NCBI GenBank assembly: GCA_963817635.1 | Contig: CAWFPR010000023.1 | Location: 62,001 to 126,000, forward strand | From: CAWFPR01 sp963817635 | GTDB lineage: Bacteria > Acidobacteriota > Vicinamibacteria > Vicinamibacterales > 2-12-FULL-66-21 | Length of the DNA stretch: 64,000 bases | Reading direction: 5' to 3' | Part shown: positions 39,274 to 47,512 of the stretch, in pieces | Layout of the letters: each line of letters opens with the position of its first letter | Position numbering within the stretch: position 1 is the stretch's first letter | Made by a program: the position numbers and the translations under genes | Notes under the pieces: generated by a model | Told to the model about the DNA's origin: nothing | Seen by the model: the letters and a program-made list of their open reading frames with translations, nothing else | Databases searched by the model: none

Positions 39274-40333
39274 GCCCATCGAGATCGCGATGCGTCAACC
39301 GGCGAGGCCCCTCGGGCCCGGGGTCGGCGCCGCGGCCGCGCATCGACAGCAGGCCCATCGCGACCGCCGCGCCCGCGGCCAGCAGCCCTCCGACGGTCAA
39401 AGGTGCACGGTGGAGCGAGGCCCAGAGCTGTGGGCTCCCGGCAATGGCTCCCTCTCCAAACGTCCCGTGCGCACCGTGATCGCCCGCGACCGGCTCCCAC
39501 AGGTTGTCCGGCCGCGACGGATCTTCGGGCTCGTCCGTCTGCTGTGACTCGAAGCCGGACGCCGCCAGGTACCGATCGAGCAGCCCCGGCGCGAGACGGT
39601 TCCCCAGAATCGCCTTCACCGTCGGCATGCCGACCCAGATTTCACGCCGTTCGTTGTGCGCCGCCCAGCAGATCGCCTCGGCGGCCACCTCCGGCTGATA
39701 GATCGGCGGCACCGGCTGCGCCTTGTTGGGCAGCCGGCTCTTCACCCAGCCGAACTGCGGCGTGTTCATCGCGGGCAGGTGCACGTGCGCCAGCCGGACC
39801 GCGCTGCCGTCGTGCAGCAGCTCGCATCGCAGCGAGTCAATGAACCCCTGGATCGCGTGCTTCGCCCCGCAGTATGCCGACTGCAGCGGGATGCCCCGGT
39901 ACGCCAGCGCCGAGCCGACCTGGACGATCGACCCGCGGTTGCGGGGCAGCATGCGCTCGAGGGCCGCGAGTGTGCCGTGCACCGAGCCGAGATAGGTCAC
40001 GTCCGTGACGCGGCGGTACTCGTCCGCGCGCATCTCGCGCACGGGCGAGAACACGGAGGCCATCGCGTTGTTGATCCAGACGTCGATCGGGCCGAACGCT
40101 TCCTCGGCCTGGCGCGCGGCCGCGTCCACCTGTTCCCAGCTCGCGACGTCGGTCGGCAGCACGAGCGCGCGCCCTCCCGCCTGTTCGACGTCCCGCGCGG
40201 CCCCCTCGAGTCCGTCGCGCCCGCGCGCGAGCAGCGCGACGTGCGCTCCCTCGCGTGCGAACCGGCGAACGACTGCGCGGCCGACTCCGGCCGATGCACC
40301 CGTAACCACGACCACTTCGGGCAACGGCATCAT
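39197..40333 (-). CDS. Short-chain dehydrogenase/reductase with C-terminal extension
   Basis: SDR of 378 aa; the catalytic part covers about residues 1-250. VVVVTGASAGVGRAVVRRFA is the TGxxxGxG cofactor site. INNAMAS replaces the usual NNAG, and SALAYRGIPLQSAYCGAKHA contains the active-site Ser, Tyr and Lys (YCGAK). The extension ends with a hydrophobic segment (LTVGGLLAAGAAVAMGLLSM) and a basic tail, so the enzyme may be membrane-tethered. The tail overlaps the ferredoxin-NuoB gene antisense by 77 bases, which is unusual; a small frame error in the tail is an alternative. Confidence 0.85.
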   Translation of the reverse strand: MMPLPEVVVVTGASAGVGRAVVRRFAREGAHVALLARGRDGLEGAARDVEQAGGRALVLPTDVASWEQVDAAARQAEEAFGPIDVWINNAMASVFSPVREMRADEYRRVTDVTYLGSVHGTLAALERMLPRNRGSIVQVGSALAYRGIPLQSAYCGAKHAIQGFIDSLRCELLHDGSAVRLAHVHLPAMNTPQFGWVKSRLPNKAQPVPPIYQPEVAAEAICWAAHNERREIWVGMPTVKAILGNRLAPGLLDRYLAASGFESQQTDEPEDPSRPDNLWEPVAGDHGAHGTFGEGAIAGSPQLWASLHRAPLTVGGLLAAGAAVAMGLLSMRGRGADPGPEGPRRLTHRDLDGLRRLIETPIASRSAPRGAPSRRAGR

Positions 40334-40519
40334 CTACTCGTCGGCATCGTCATCGTCCAGCTCGTCGCCGTCCTCGAATTCGTCCGTGTCTTCTGCGATG
40401 TCCGGTGAATCGTCGCCGATGCCGCGGATGCGCTCGGGGGCGCCTCCGGGATTCTGGTTCGGGTCAGGATTGCTGCCCGGCTGAGCCGGTGTGTTCGCGT
40501 CGCCCTGTCGATGTGCCAT
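40334..40519 (-). CDS. Small acidic protein
   Basis: 61 aa, beginning MAHRQGDANTPAQPGS and ending in an acidic tail, TDEFEDGDELDDDDADE. Low complexity suggests an unstructured protein, perhaps a nucleic-acid mimic or chaperone-like tail; that is a guess from composition. Its stop is directly next to the SDR start codon, so the two are translationally coupled. Confidence 0.55.
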   Translation of the reverse strand: MAHRQGDANTPAQPGSNPDPNQNPGGAPERIRGIGDDSPDIAEDTDEFEDGDELDDDDADE

Positions 40520-40584
40520 GGGTCCTCCTCCAGAGACACGGTGACGGCAGCAAAGCGGATGCCACGCTGTTATGATTTGCGCAG

Positions 40585-40950
40585 ATGGGAAAACGCACGG
40601 ATCAAACGCCGGAAGAGGCTGCGGCATCGTTCGGCGTCGGCAAGCTGAGGCGACATCTCTTCCTCTGTACGGGGCCTGACTGTACCGATCTCGAGGCGGG
40701 CGAGCGGACGTGGCAGTACCTCAAGGGGCGGATGAAGCAATTGAATATCGCGGGCAGCGACGGTCCCTGCTATCGCACGCGGTGCCAGTGCCTGCGCATC
40801 TGCACGTCCGGCCCCATCTGCGTCGTCTACCCCGAAGGCACGTGGTACCGGAACGTGACCCCCGAAACGGCCGAGCGGATCATCCAGGAACACCTCATCG
40901 GCGGCCAAATCGTCGAGGAGTTCTGCTTCGCAAGAAACGCATTGACGTAG
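40585..40950 (+). CDS. 2Fe-2S thioredoxin-like ferredoxin domain protein, copy 1
   Basis: 121 aa. LRRHLFLCTGPDC and CYRTRCQCLRICTSGPICVV carry seven cysteines; Cys28, Cys33, Cys69 and Cys73 are the likely cluster ligands by analogy with thioredoxin-fold 2Fe-2S proteins. VYPEGTWYRNVTPETAERII and EHLIGG are the usual ending of this group. Redox partner unknown. TATGAT ends 8 bases before the ATG, so the transcript may be almost leaderless. A near-identical copy with the same upstream sequence is at 42923-43288. Confidence 0.85.
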   Translation: MGKRTDQTPEEAAASFGVGKLRRHLFLCTGPDCTDLEAGERTWQYLKGRMKQLNIAGSDGPCYRTRCQCLRICTSGPICVVYPEGTWYRNVTPETAERIIQEHLIGGQIVEEFCFARNALT

Positions 40951-40981
40951 CCGGGCACTTCGGCTTGCCCGCGTTCGACGG

Positions 40982-42656
40982 TCAGTACCTCCAGCTGGTG
41001 AGATCGGCTCCCTTCGGTGCGGTCTCCAGGATTCGCGCCTCGAGACTCCGAAACCAGTACCGACTGGTCGTGGCCGCTCCAGCAGTGCCCCGCGCGATCG
41101 CCGTACTCGACCACGGCGTCGGCAGGCGGGTCTGTCGCCTTCTTGAGGAAATCCTCCATCAGGTACACGGCATTGTTGAGGTGCCACGTGTCCATGTCGC
41201 CGACGTAGATGTGCAGCTTCCCCCGAACCTTCGGACCGAGTGTCGCCCAGTCTCTCTGGAGGATGGCCCTCAGGTCGTAGTGCTCGCGCCAGTACTCCGC
41301 GACCGTGTGGTCGATCACGCCCGTTATGGGATCCCAGATGGGCTGCGGGTAGCCGTCCTGCCCGACGGGTCCGTAGACCGCTTCCCAGATCGCCCACTGC
41401 TCTCCCGACCGGCCCTTCGTCCCCAGCACCTGCTCCCAGCGCACGTCCTCCTCGACGGTGGCCTCCAGGTGCCCGAGGTAGTTGCGACCGTCGGGGTGCG
41501 GTGTCTTCTTCCAGTCGCTGTCGATGTAGAACGCGTTCGCCTCGTCGTAGATGTTGATCGCTTCGTACTGGCGGAAGTCGATGGAATCGGGGCATGCGCC
41601 CCACGCGCCGTTGTAGTTGTCGGGGTAGAACACCTGCGAGGCGAGCGCTTCCCACCCGCCGGTCGATCCGCCGAAGAGACCGCGCGCCCAGCCCTCGCCG
41701 ATTCCGCGGAATTGCTTCTCGACGAGCGGAATCAGTTCCTCGTTGATGGCGTCGCCATACGGGCCGACGTTTTCCGAGTTCACCGCGTACGAGTCGTCGT
41801 AGAACGGATTGGCGTGCTGGATGAGGAGCAGGATCATCCGGGGAAAGCCGGGTCCCGTCCAGTCCTTGAAGAACTGCGCGCCGCGCCCTGGCTGCCCGGG
41901 CTGCCCGGGCTCCGGCGGGAACCCGCGCATCTCCCTGGGGAAGTGCCCGTGGTTGATCATCAGCGGGTAGCGGGCCTCCGGGTGCTCGTCGAAGCCTTCG
42001 GGCAGGACGACAATCGCGCCGAGGTACATCGGGCGCCCCCAGAACTTCGTCAGACGGGCGCTCTGGATCTTCAGGTACTTGACGTACTTCGTGTCCTTCG
42101 GTTCGGGAAGGGGCGGAATCTCCGCGTCGAGTGAGATTCGTACCACCTCGTCGGTCTTCGGGTCGATGTGCACCATGCGCGGCGCGTTGAGCAGGTTGCC
42201 CGGCGCGCGGTTCCAATGTTGCCCTTCGCCGCGATCCATCGGCATCTTGACGGTGTGCCCGTCACCGCGATGGAAGGTCTCGTACCGGTGCAGCACCGCC
42301 TGGACCCAATAATCGCCCGGCGGAATCTTCGCCACACTCTCGAGCGGGTACCCCGGGACGCGCGCGTCGATCACCGCCTCCTGGCCTGGCTTGAGGCCGC
42401 TGACGTCGATGCCGAACGCCAGCTGTGTCTTCGGATTGTAGACGTCGTTCTGGAAGCGCGGCTCCTGCGTGTCGTTGTTGGAGATGACCAGGATGATCCG
42501 GCCATCCAGCGCCTGCTGACTGCGCGCCGCGGGGAACGAGATCGCGAAGCGGAACCTCGCGGCCGTTGTCCCCGCGGCCGACTGTCGGTCCAGGGCGTGG
42601 GGTGCGCCACCGAAAAGCAGCGCGATCGCGATTGCGAGACCAAAGCGTCGTGGCAT
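40982..42656 (-). CDS. Secreted alpha/beta-hydrolase (putative esterase), late frameshift
   Basis: About 557 aa exported protein. A signal peptide (MPRRFGLAIAIALLFGGAPHA) is followed by a beta-rich N-terminal domain, then an esterase-like hydrolase domain. GLFGGSTGGWEALASQVFYP contains the nucleophile-elbow Ser, and EYGDRAGHCWSGHD the likely catalytic His. Read straight, the frame runs on into the antisense of the 2Fe-2S gene. One base shift near 41062 gives WFRSLEARILETAPKGADL and a stop at 40982, ending before that gene. The substrate is not evident. Confidence 0.78.
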
Positions 42657-42724
42657 GGTGTGACTCCAAAGCGGCGATGTCATCGAACAAGGCCACGCCG
42701 ATAACCGGTTCTGGCGCATTCGGC

Positions 42725-42843
42725 TCAGCAACCCTGTGCGCTCATGGATGGCGGCGGAGCCGATTCGACCTCGCCCATTCCGCCGGCGCCGAGCGGCGCG
42801 ACAATCTCGTCAGCTCCGATTGGATTGACGTGGTCTGGCTCAT
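42725..42843 (-). pseudogene. N-terminal scrap of a Ser/Thr protein kinase
   Basis: EIVAPLGAGGMGEV is the glycine-rich ATP loop of acidobacterial PknB-type kinases (normally preceded by Tyr). A possible start MSQTTSIQSEL lies one frame away. After the loop the sequence leaves the family within a few residues and stops. No lysine or catalytic-loop motifs follow, so it is a gene fragment left between the hydrolase and the second 2Fe-2S gene. Confidence 0.6.
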
Positions 42844-42922
42844 GAGGAGCGGCCATTATAGCTGCATTCGAAAGACAGCTCGAAAGGGCAAAGCGAATGC
42901 CGCGCTGTTATGATCGACGGTG

Positions 42923-43288
42923 ATGGGAAAGCGAACGGATCAGACGCCAGAGGAGGCTGCGGCTTCGTTCGGCGTCGGCAAGCTGACGCGACATCTCTTC
43001 CTCTGTACGGGTCCTGACTGCACCGATCCCGAGGCGGGCGAGCGGACGTGGCAGTACCTCAAGGGGCGGATGAAGGCGTTGAACATCGCCGGCAGCGACG
43101 GTCCCTGCTATCGCACGCGGTGCCAGTGCCTGCGCATCTGCACGTCCGGCCCCATCTGCGTCGTCTATCCCGAAGGCACGTGGTACCGGAACGTGACCCC
43201 CGAAACGGCCGAGCGGATCATCCAGGAACACCTCATCGGCGGCCAAATCGTCGAGGAGTTCTGCTTCGCAAGAAACGCCCTGACGTAG
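42923..43288 (+). CDS. 2Fe-2S thioredoxin-like ferredoxin domain protein, copy 2
   Basis: 121 aa, differing from copy 1 at only a few residues (LTRHL for LRRHL, DPEAG for DLEAG, MKALN for MKQLN). All seven cysteines and the whole C-terminal half are identical. The duplicated DNA starts upstream of the gene at GCAAAGCG and includes the TATGAT box 8 bases before the ATG. The match ends at the stop codon. The copies flank the hydrolase gene and the kinase scrap in direct orientation, suggesting a recent segmental duplication. Confidence 0.85.
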   Translation: MGKRTDQTPEEAAASFGVGKLTRHLFLCTGPDCTDPEAGERTWQYLKGRMKALNIAGSDGPCYRTRCQCLRICTSGPICVVYPEGTWYRNVTPETAERIIQEHLIGGQIVEEFCFARNALT

Positions 43289-43294
43289 GGCGGT

Positions 43295-43322
43295 TGAGCC
43301 CTGAGCCCTGAGCCCTGAGCCC
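43295..43322. repeat. Four tandem TGAGCCC heptads
   Basis: Four exact 7-base units between the 2Fe-2S gene stop and the stop codon of the ADOP permease on the other strand. Same family as the repeats near 12.7 and 13.2 kb. Confidence 0.85.
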
Positions 43323-46006
43323 TACGATGACATCGTACGAGCGGCGTCCACGCGTGAGGCGCGGCGCGCGGGCACGTAACACGCCGCAAGCGTGGCGGCC
43401 GCCAGCAGGCCGAGCGCGCTCGCGACCGTGACCGGATCGGCGGGTGATACGCCGTAGAGCAGCGCGGTCAGGGATTGCGCCACCGCGAGCCCGGCGGCAA
43501 CGCCGATCGCCAGCCCCAGCGCGGAGATGCGGGCTCCCTGCCGCATGATCGTCCAGACAATGTCGCGGCGGCTGGCGCCGAGCGCCATGCGCGTGCCGAT
43601 TTCACGCGTGCGCTGCCGGACGGCGTACGACATCACGCCGTAGATGCCAATCGCCGCCAGCGTCAACGCGACGATGGCGAAGAGGCCGAGCAGCCAGAGG
43701 GCAAGCCGCGTGACCGCGACCGACTCTGACGCGATCGACTCCATCGTCTGGGTGTCGAGGGTCACGAGTCCCGGCTCTGCGGCTTTCAGCGCCACCTGCA
43801 CCGAGGGGAGCGTGTCGAGCGGGTCGCCGCTGGTGCGGATGAAGAGGCTCGTCGTGCCTGCCGGCTGCCGCTCGAACGGGAAGTACATGTCGGCGCGTGG
43901 GGCGTCGGTCAGGCCGGCGCGTCGAATGTCTCCGACCACTCCGACGATCTGCCCTTCCTCATTGCCGAGTTTCAGCCGCCGGCCGACCGCCGGTTCGGTT
44001 CCGAAGTACTGCCGCTGGATGGCTTCGCTGACGATCAGGGACGCGGGGCCGTCCGCCGCATCGCGCGCGTCGAAAAACCGGCCCGCGACGAGCGGGATGT
44101 GCAGCGCCTCGAAGTAGCCGCCCGACGCGTTCTGCCACCCGACATCCGGCGGGCGCTGGCCGGCGGGGACCGGGCGATCCGCGCGTTCGAACGGCACCGT
44201 CCAGTTGTTGCCGGTGAGCGGCACGACGGCGGCCGCGCCCACGTCCTCGACGCCGGCCAGCGCGTGAATCGACTCGAACGCCCGCGCGTAGAACGCCTGG
44301 CGCGCGGCCGGCGTCTGGTAGCGTTCCGCCGGCAGGCTCGTGGTCAGCACGAGGACGCGCTCCAGCGTGAATCCGGGATTGACCGAGACCAGGCGTGAGA
44401 AGCTGCGCAGGATCAGGCCGGCGCCGACGAGCAGCACGACCGCGAGAGCGATTTCGACGACCACGAGCCCGGAGGTCGCACGCCTGGCGGCCGGACTGGT
44501 CGTTACCCGGGTCTGCGCCGTGAGCGCCGATGCGCCGTTTTCGGTCCGCACCATCAGCACCGAGATCAGGGAAAAGGCGACCGCGGTGGCGACCGAGAGC
44601 GCGAGCGTGAAGGCAATGACGCCGAGGTTGATGCCGGCAGTCGCGAGTCCGGGCACCGACACGGATCGGGGCACGAGCGCGACCAGCGCCGGCACGCCCC
44701 AGTAGGCGATCAGGACACCGGCGGTTCCGGCGACGAGCGCCAGCGTGAGGCTTTCGGCCAGGAGCTGCGCCGCCAGGCGCGCGCGGCTCGCGCCGAGCGC
44801 CACGCGGACCGCCATTTCGTGCCGGCGTCCGAGCGCGCGCGCCAGCAGCAGGTTGCCGACGTTCGCGCACGCGATGAGCAGCACGACACAGACCGCGGCC
44901 GCGAGCAGCACCAGCGGGCCCTTCGTGTCGCCGAGCAGGGCATCGCGCAGGCCGATCGGGAAGTACATCGAGCCCTGGTTGCTACTCGGGTACTCCTGTG
45001 CGAGCTGACGGGAGAGGGTGGCCAGCTCGATCGTCGCCGCGTCGAACGACACGCCCGGCTTCAGCCGCGCCACGGCGAAGGCCCAGCCGCTCTTTCGACC
45101 GGCGGGCGCTTCTTCCGGCAGCGTGTACGGCAGGATGATCTCGGTGCGCGCCCCGGCCGGGAACCTGAACGCCGGCGGCGCGATGCCGACAATCTCGGTG
45201 TCGTCGGTACCGACGCGGATCCGCCGCCCGATGACGGCGGGGTCCGAGCCGAAGCGCGACTGCCACAGGTCGTACCCGAGCATCGCGATCGGCGCGGCGC
45301 CCTTGCGCGAGTCGGCCTCGGTGAACCCGCGGCCCATCACGGGTGCGGCGCGCAGCGTCTCGAGGAGCCCCGGGCCTGCAAGCAGGGCCGAGGCACGGAA
45401 CGGTTCGGCGCCGGCGTTGACCGTGACCGCGAAGTCGCCGTACCCCGCCAGCGATTCGAACGACGTCTGGCGCTTGCGGAGATCGACGAAATCGCCGATG
45501 GCGATGAAGTCCTTCGTGATGCCGGTCCGCTCGTCGCGATGTTCGAGGATGACGAGCGAGTCGGCGTTCGGGTACGGAAGCGGGCGCAGCATCACCGCGT
45601 TGACCACTGCGAAGATCGCCACGTTGGCGCCGACGCCGAGCGCCAGCGTGAGGACGGCGGCGGTCGTGAAGGCGCGCTCGCGCGCGAGGAGCCGGAACGC
45701 GTGTCGGAACAGGTACACGATCATGGGTCTGATCTCCCGCGGGGATGGTGGAGGACCGTGTGGTGCGCGCTCGCGACGGTCCGCCCAGAGGGCCCCTGGG
45801 GCGAGGCGCGCGCAGCCGAGGAGGATCGCGCCGATCGTGAGGCCGAACGTGACGTGCGCCAGGAAGCGGCGGGCCGTCGTGCCGGCGGCCTGGCGGCGCA
45901 GCAGGAAGTCGATCCGTGCGTCGCGCACCGACGGTTCGTAGGCGTCCCGGCGGACAACCTCCGGCAGGAGCCGGCCAAGCGCGCCGGGCCAGCGCGGCTC
46001 ACGCAT
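43322..46006 (-). CDS. ADOP/MacB-type ABC permease, intact
   Basis: Third large permease, 894 aa and uninterrupted. It carries a prefix region with an extra membrane helix (LAHVTFGLTIGAILLGCARL) before the usual first helix and two periplasmic core domains. RRHEMAVRVALGASRARLAA and TREIGTRMALGASRRDIVWT mark the two FtsX-like parts, and YVPARRASRVDAARTM is the typical C-terminus. Its start overlaps the end of the PadR gene by 8 bases. Export substrate unknown. Confidence 0.9.
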   Translation of the reverse strand: MREPRWPGALGRLLPEVVRRDAYEPSVRDARIDFLLRRQAAGTTARRFLAHVTFGLTIGAILLGCARLAPGALWADRRERAPHGPPPSPREIRPMIVYLFRHAFRLLARERAFTTAAVLTLALGVGANVAIFAVVNAVMLRPLPYPNADSLVILEHRDERTGITKDFIAIGDFVDLRKRQTSFESLAGYGDFAVTVNAGAEPFRASALLAGPGLLETLRAAPVMGRGFTEADSRKGAAPIAMLGYDLWQSRFGSDPAVIGRRIRVGTDDTEIVGIAPPAFRFPAGARTEIILPYTLPEEAPAGRKSGWAFAVARLKPGVSFDAATIELATLSRQLAQEYPSSNQGSMYFPIGLRDALLGDTKGPLVLLAAAVCVVLLIACANVGNLLLARALGRRHEMAVRVALGASRARLAAQLLAESLTLALVAGTAGVLIAYWGVPALVALVPRSVSVPGLATAGINLGVIAFTLALSVATAVAFSLISVLMVRTENGASALTAQTRVTTSPAARRATSGLVVVEIALAVVLLVGAGLILRSFSRLVSVNPGFTLERVLVLTTSLPAERYQTPAARQAFYARAFESIHALAGVEDVGAAAVVPLTGNNWTVPFERADRPVPAGQRPPDVGWQNASGGYFEALHIPLVAGRFFDARDAADGPASLIVSEAIQRQYFGTEPAVGRRLKLGNEEGQIVGVVGDIRRAGLTDAPRADMYFPFERQPAGTTSLFIRTSGDPLDTLPSVQVALKAAEPGLVTLDTQTMESIASESVAVTRLALWLLGLFAIVALTLAAIGIYGVMSYAVRQRTREIGTRMALGASRRDIVWTIMRQGARISALGLAIGVAAGLAVAQSLTALLYGVSPADPVTVASALGLLAAATLAACYVPARRASRVDAARTMSS

Positions 46007-46328
46007 CGGACCACCGCGCGCGCGCGCCGCCGGCGGCGGTCCGGTAGAACTCGCGCGTGTCCTGCCACGCGCGCCGTCCCGCGGGCCGGAGGCGGTAGCG
46101 CCGTTCGGTGACGGACTGGTCGCCGACCGTGATCTGCTCGTAGAAGCCTTCGACGAGGCGCGATCGCTCGAGGCGCGCCATGACCTGGTAGAAGGCGGGC
46201 GCGGTGCGGCGGACGCCGTAGCCGGCGATGATCTCGCGGACCGCGCGTCCGGGCTGTTCTCCGTCGAGGAGGCACCCGAGGATCAGGAACTGGAGATGGG
46301 TAATCGGCGGCAGCCGCGGTGACGACAT
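45999..46328 (-). CDS. PadR-family transcriptional regulator
   Basis: 109 aa. ITHLQFLILGCLLDGEQPGR is the first helix, AFYQVMARLERSRLVEG the recognition and wing region, and ERRYRLRPAGRRAWQDTREF the C-terminal part. Compared with classic PadR proteins the central YP motif is replaced by FY. Overlaps the permease start, so both are co-translated. A palindrome lies over its start codon. Confidence 0.85.
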   Translation of the reverse strand: MSSPRLPPITHLQFLILGCLLDGEQPGRAVREIIAGYGVRRTAPAFYQVMARLERSRLVEGFYEQITVGDQSVTERRYRLRPAGRRAWQDTREFYRTAAGGARARWSDA

Positions 46329-46340
46329 AAGGTGACCTTA
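46328..46340 (-). promoter_or_regulatory. Palindromic operator candidate of the PadR/permease operon
   Basis: TAAGGTGACCTTA is a 13-base palindrome around one central base, touching the PadR start codon. A PadR dimer could bind it and block transcription. Its position at the start matches the direct-repeat candidate of the first PadR gene. Confidence 0.5.
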
Positions 46341-46517
46341 CGTACGATCGCCTTAGACGGCGGTGCGCGGCGGATGGTTGCGGGGAGGGGCGAGCGGCGG
46401 GACGAACAGTCTCGCCGAAGCTCCCGAAGGGAGCGAAGACACGTGGCGCGTCAAAAACACTCACGCGCCCATCTCGCCGGAGCTCGCGCTGAACTCAGAC
46501 GCGAGCGGAGGAAAGAG

Positions 46518-46594
<77 letters not shown>

Positions 46595-46660
46595 ACGTGT
46601 GCGGTTGCCTGATCGCCTTGCCCGGCCTATGTCCACACTGGCGGACCTTGGCCCCTTGCC

Positions 46661-46793
46661 GCCGAAGCTCCGAAGGAGCGCCAGCGGACCTGTCCCGCCG
46701 AAGCTCCGAAGGAGCGCCAGCGGACCTGTCCGCCGAAGCTCCGGAGGAGCGCCAGCGGACCTGTCCGCCGAAGCTCCGGAGGAGCGAAGGCGG
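46661..46793. repeat. Four tandem 35-36-base hairpin repeats between two tRNA-Arg genes
   Basis: Units begin at 46661, 46697, 46732 and 46767, each containing GCTCCGAAGGAGC or GCTCCGGAGGAGC, a stem with a 3-base loop, then CCAGCGGACCTGTC. A related hairpin, GCTCCCGAAGGGAGC, stands alone near 46418. Likely a REP-like family or transcript processing/termination signal within the tRNA cluster. Confidence 0.8.
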
Positions 46794-46794
46794 A

Positions 46795-46871
46795 TGGCGC
46801 GCCCGGAGGGATTTGAACCCCCGACCTACGGGTTCGAAGCCCGGCGCTCTATCCAGCTGAGCTACGGGCGC
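46795..46871 (-). tRNA. tRNA-Arg (TCG)
   Basis: 77-base cloverleaf with encoded CCA. Anticodon loop CTTCGAA gives TCG. The acceptor and D-arm sequence is nearly the same as the neighbouring tRNA-Arg (CCG), so the two are probably related by duplication. Confidence 0.95.
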
Positions 46872-46910
46872 AGGCTTGGCGGCTGAACCGACTCTGCATC
46901 ATAGCACCTG

Positions 46911-47277
46911 ATGGCGCGCGGCGGCCACGCGGCGCCGGACGGACCTCGTGGATCGTTGGTCATCGCGGACGCGGCCGGGCAGATTCTGGAGTTCAGCGAC
47001 GCGGCGGTGCGGCTCCTGAACCTGTCGCCGCGCGCGCAGCCGCAACCTGCTGGCGTTCTTCGCCGAGAACCGGTCGAAGGTCGATGACCGAGCTTCTGCG
47101 CGAAGCCGACGGGATCATCGAATGATCGCGCCACGGTGCTGCGCCCGTCGCGATCGGCGGCCAGGTGCGCGTGCGCATCGACGTGTCGGCGCTGTGGAAC
47201 ATACCAGGCGATCGCGTTCTGCTCCGGTGGATCATCTCGCCGGAGACGCGTTGCTGTCGGCGCTGCGGCTCGGATGA
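46911..47277 (+). pseudogene. PAS-like protein, frame broken several times
   Basis: SLVIADAAGQILEFSDAAVRLLNLSPRA is a PAS-like opening (seen as VIADAAGQILEF and AAVRLLNLS). In shifted frames it continues RNLLAFFAENR, TELLREADGII, VRIDVSALWNIPGDRVLLRW and ends near 47277. Three or four frame changes within about 370 bases are needed. The order and content fit one small sensory or regulatory protein of about 120 aa. Whether this is decay or sequence error cannot be told. Confidence 0.5.
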
Positions 47278-47351
47278 ATCGTCGTCGAGAGGGTCTCTCC
47301 TTTACGTTCGAGATTCGCTGGTCCGATCTCGAGACGACGGGCCCTTGCGTT

Positions 47352-47380
47352 CTGACGAGCCCGTAATGTCGTGCTATAAT
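47352..47380 (+). promoter_or_regulatory. Promoter of tRNA-Lys
   Basis: A perfect TATAAT at 47375-47380 with CTGACG 17 bases upstream, about 57 bases before the tRNA. Confidence 0.55.
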
Positions 47381-47436
47381 CCGGGTTTGTGTCCGGCGGG
47401 TTTCAGCGTGCCGGGCAACGCACTTCTCTCACGTGT

Positions 47437-47512
47437 GGGCCGCTAGCTCAATTGGCAGAGCAGCAGACTCTTAATCTGCGGGTTGTAGGTTCGATTCCTA
47501 CGCGGCTCACCA
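47437..47512 (+). tRNA. tRNA-Lys (CTT)
   Basis: 76-base cloverleaf with encoded CCA. Anticodon loop ACTCTTA gives CTT. Acceptor GGGCCGC pairs with GCGGCTC with one G-T. The 3' part of the gene is overlapped antisense by the end of the serine recombinase frame, marking this tRNA as the probable integration site of the element to its right. Confidence 0.96.
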
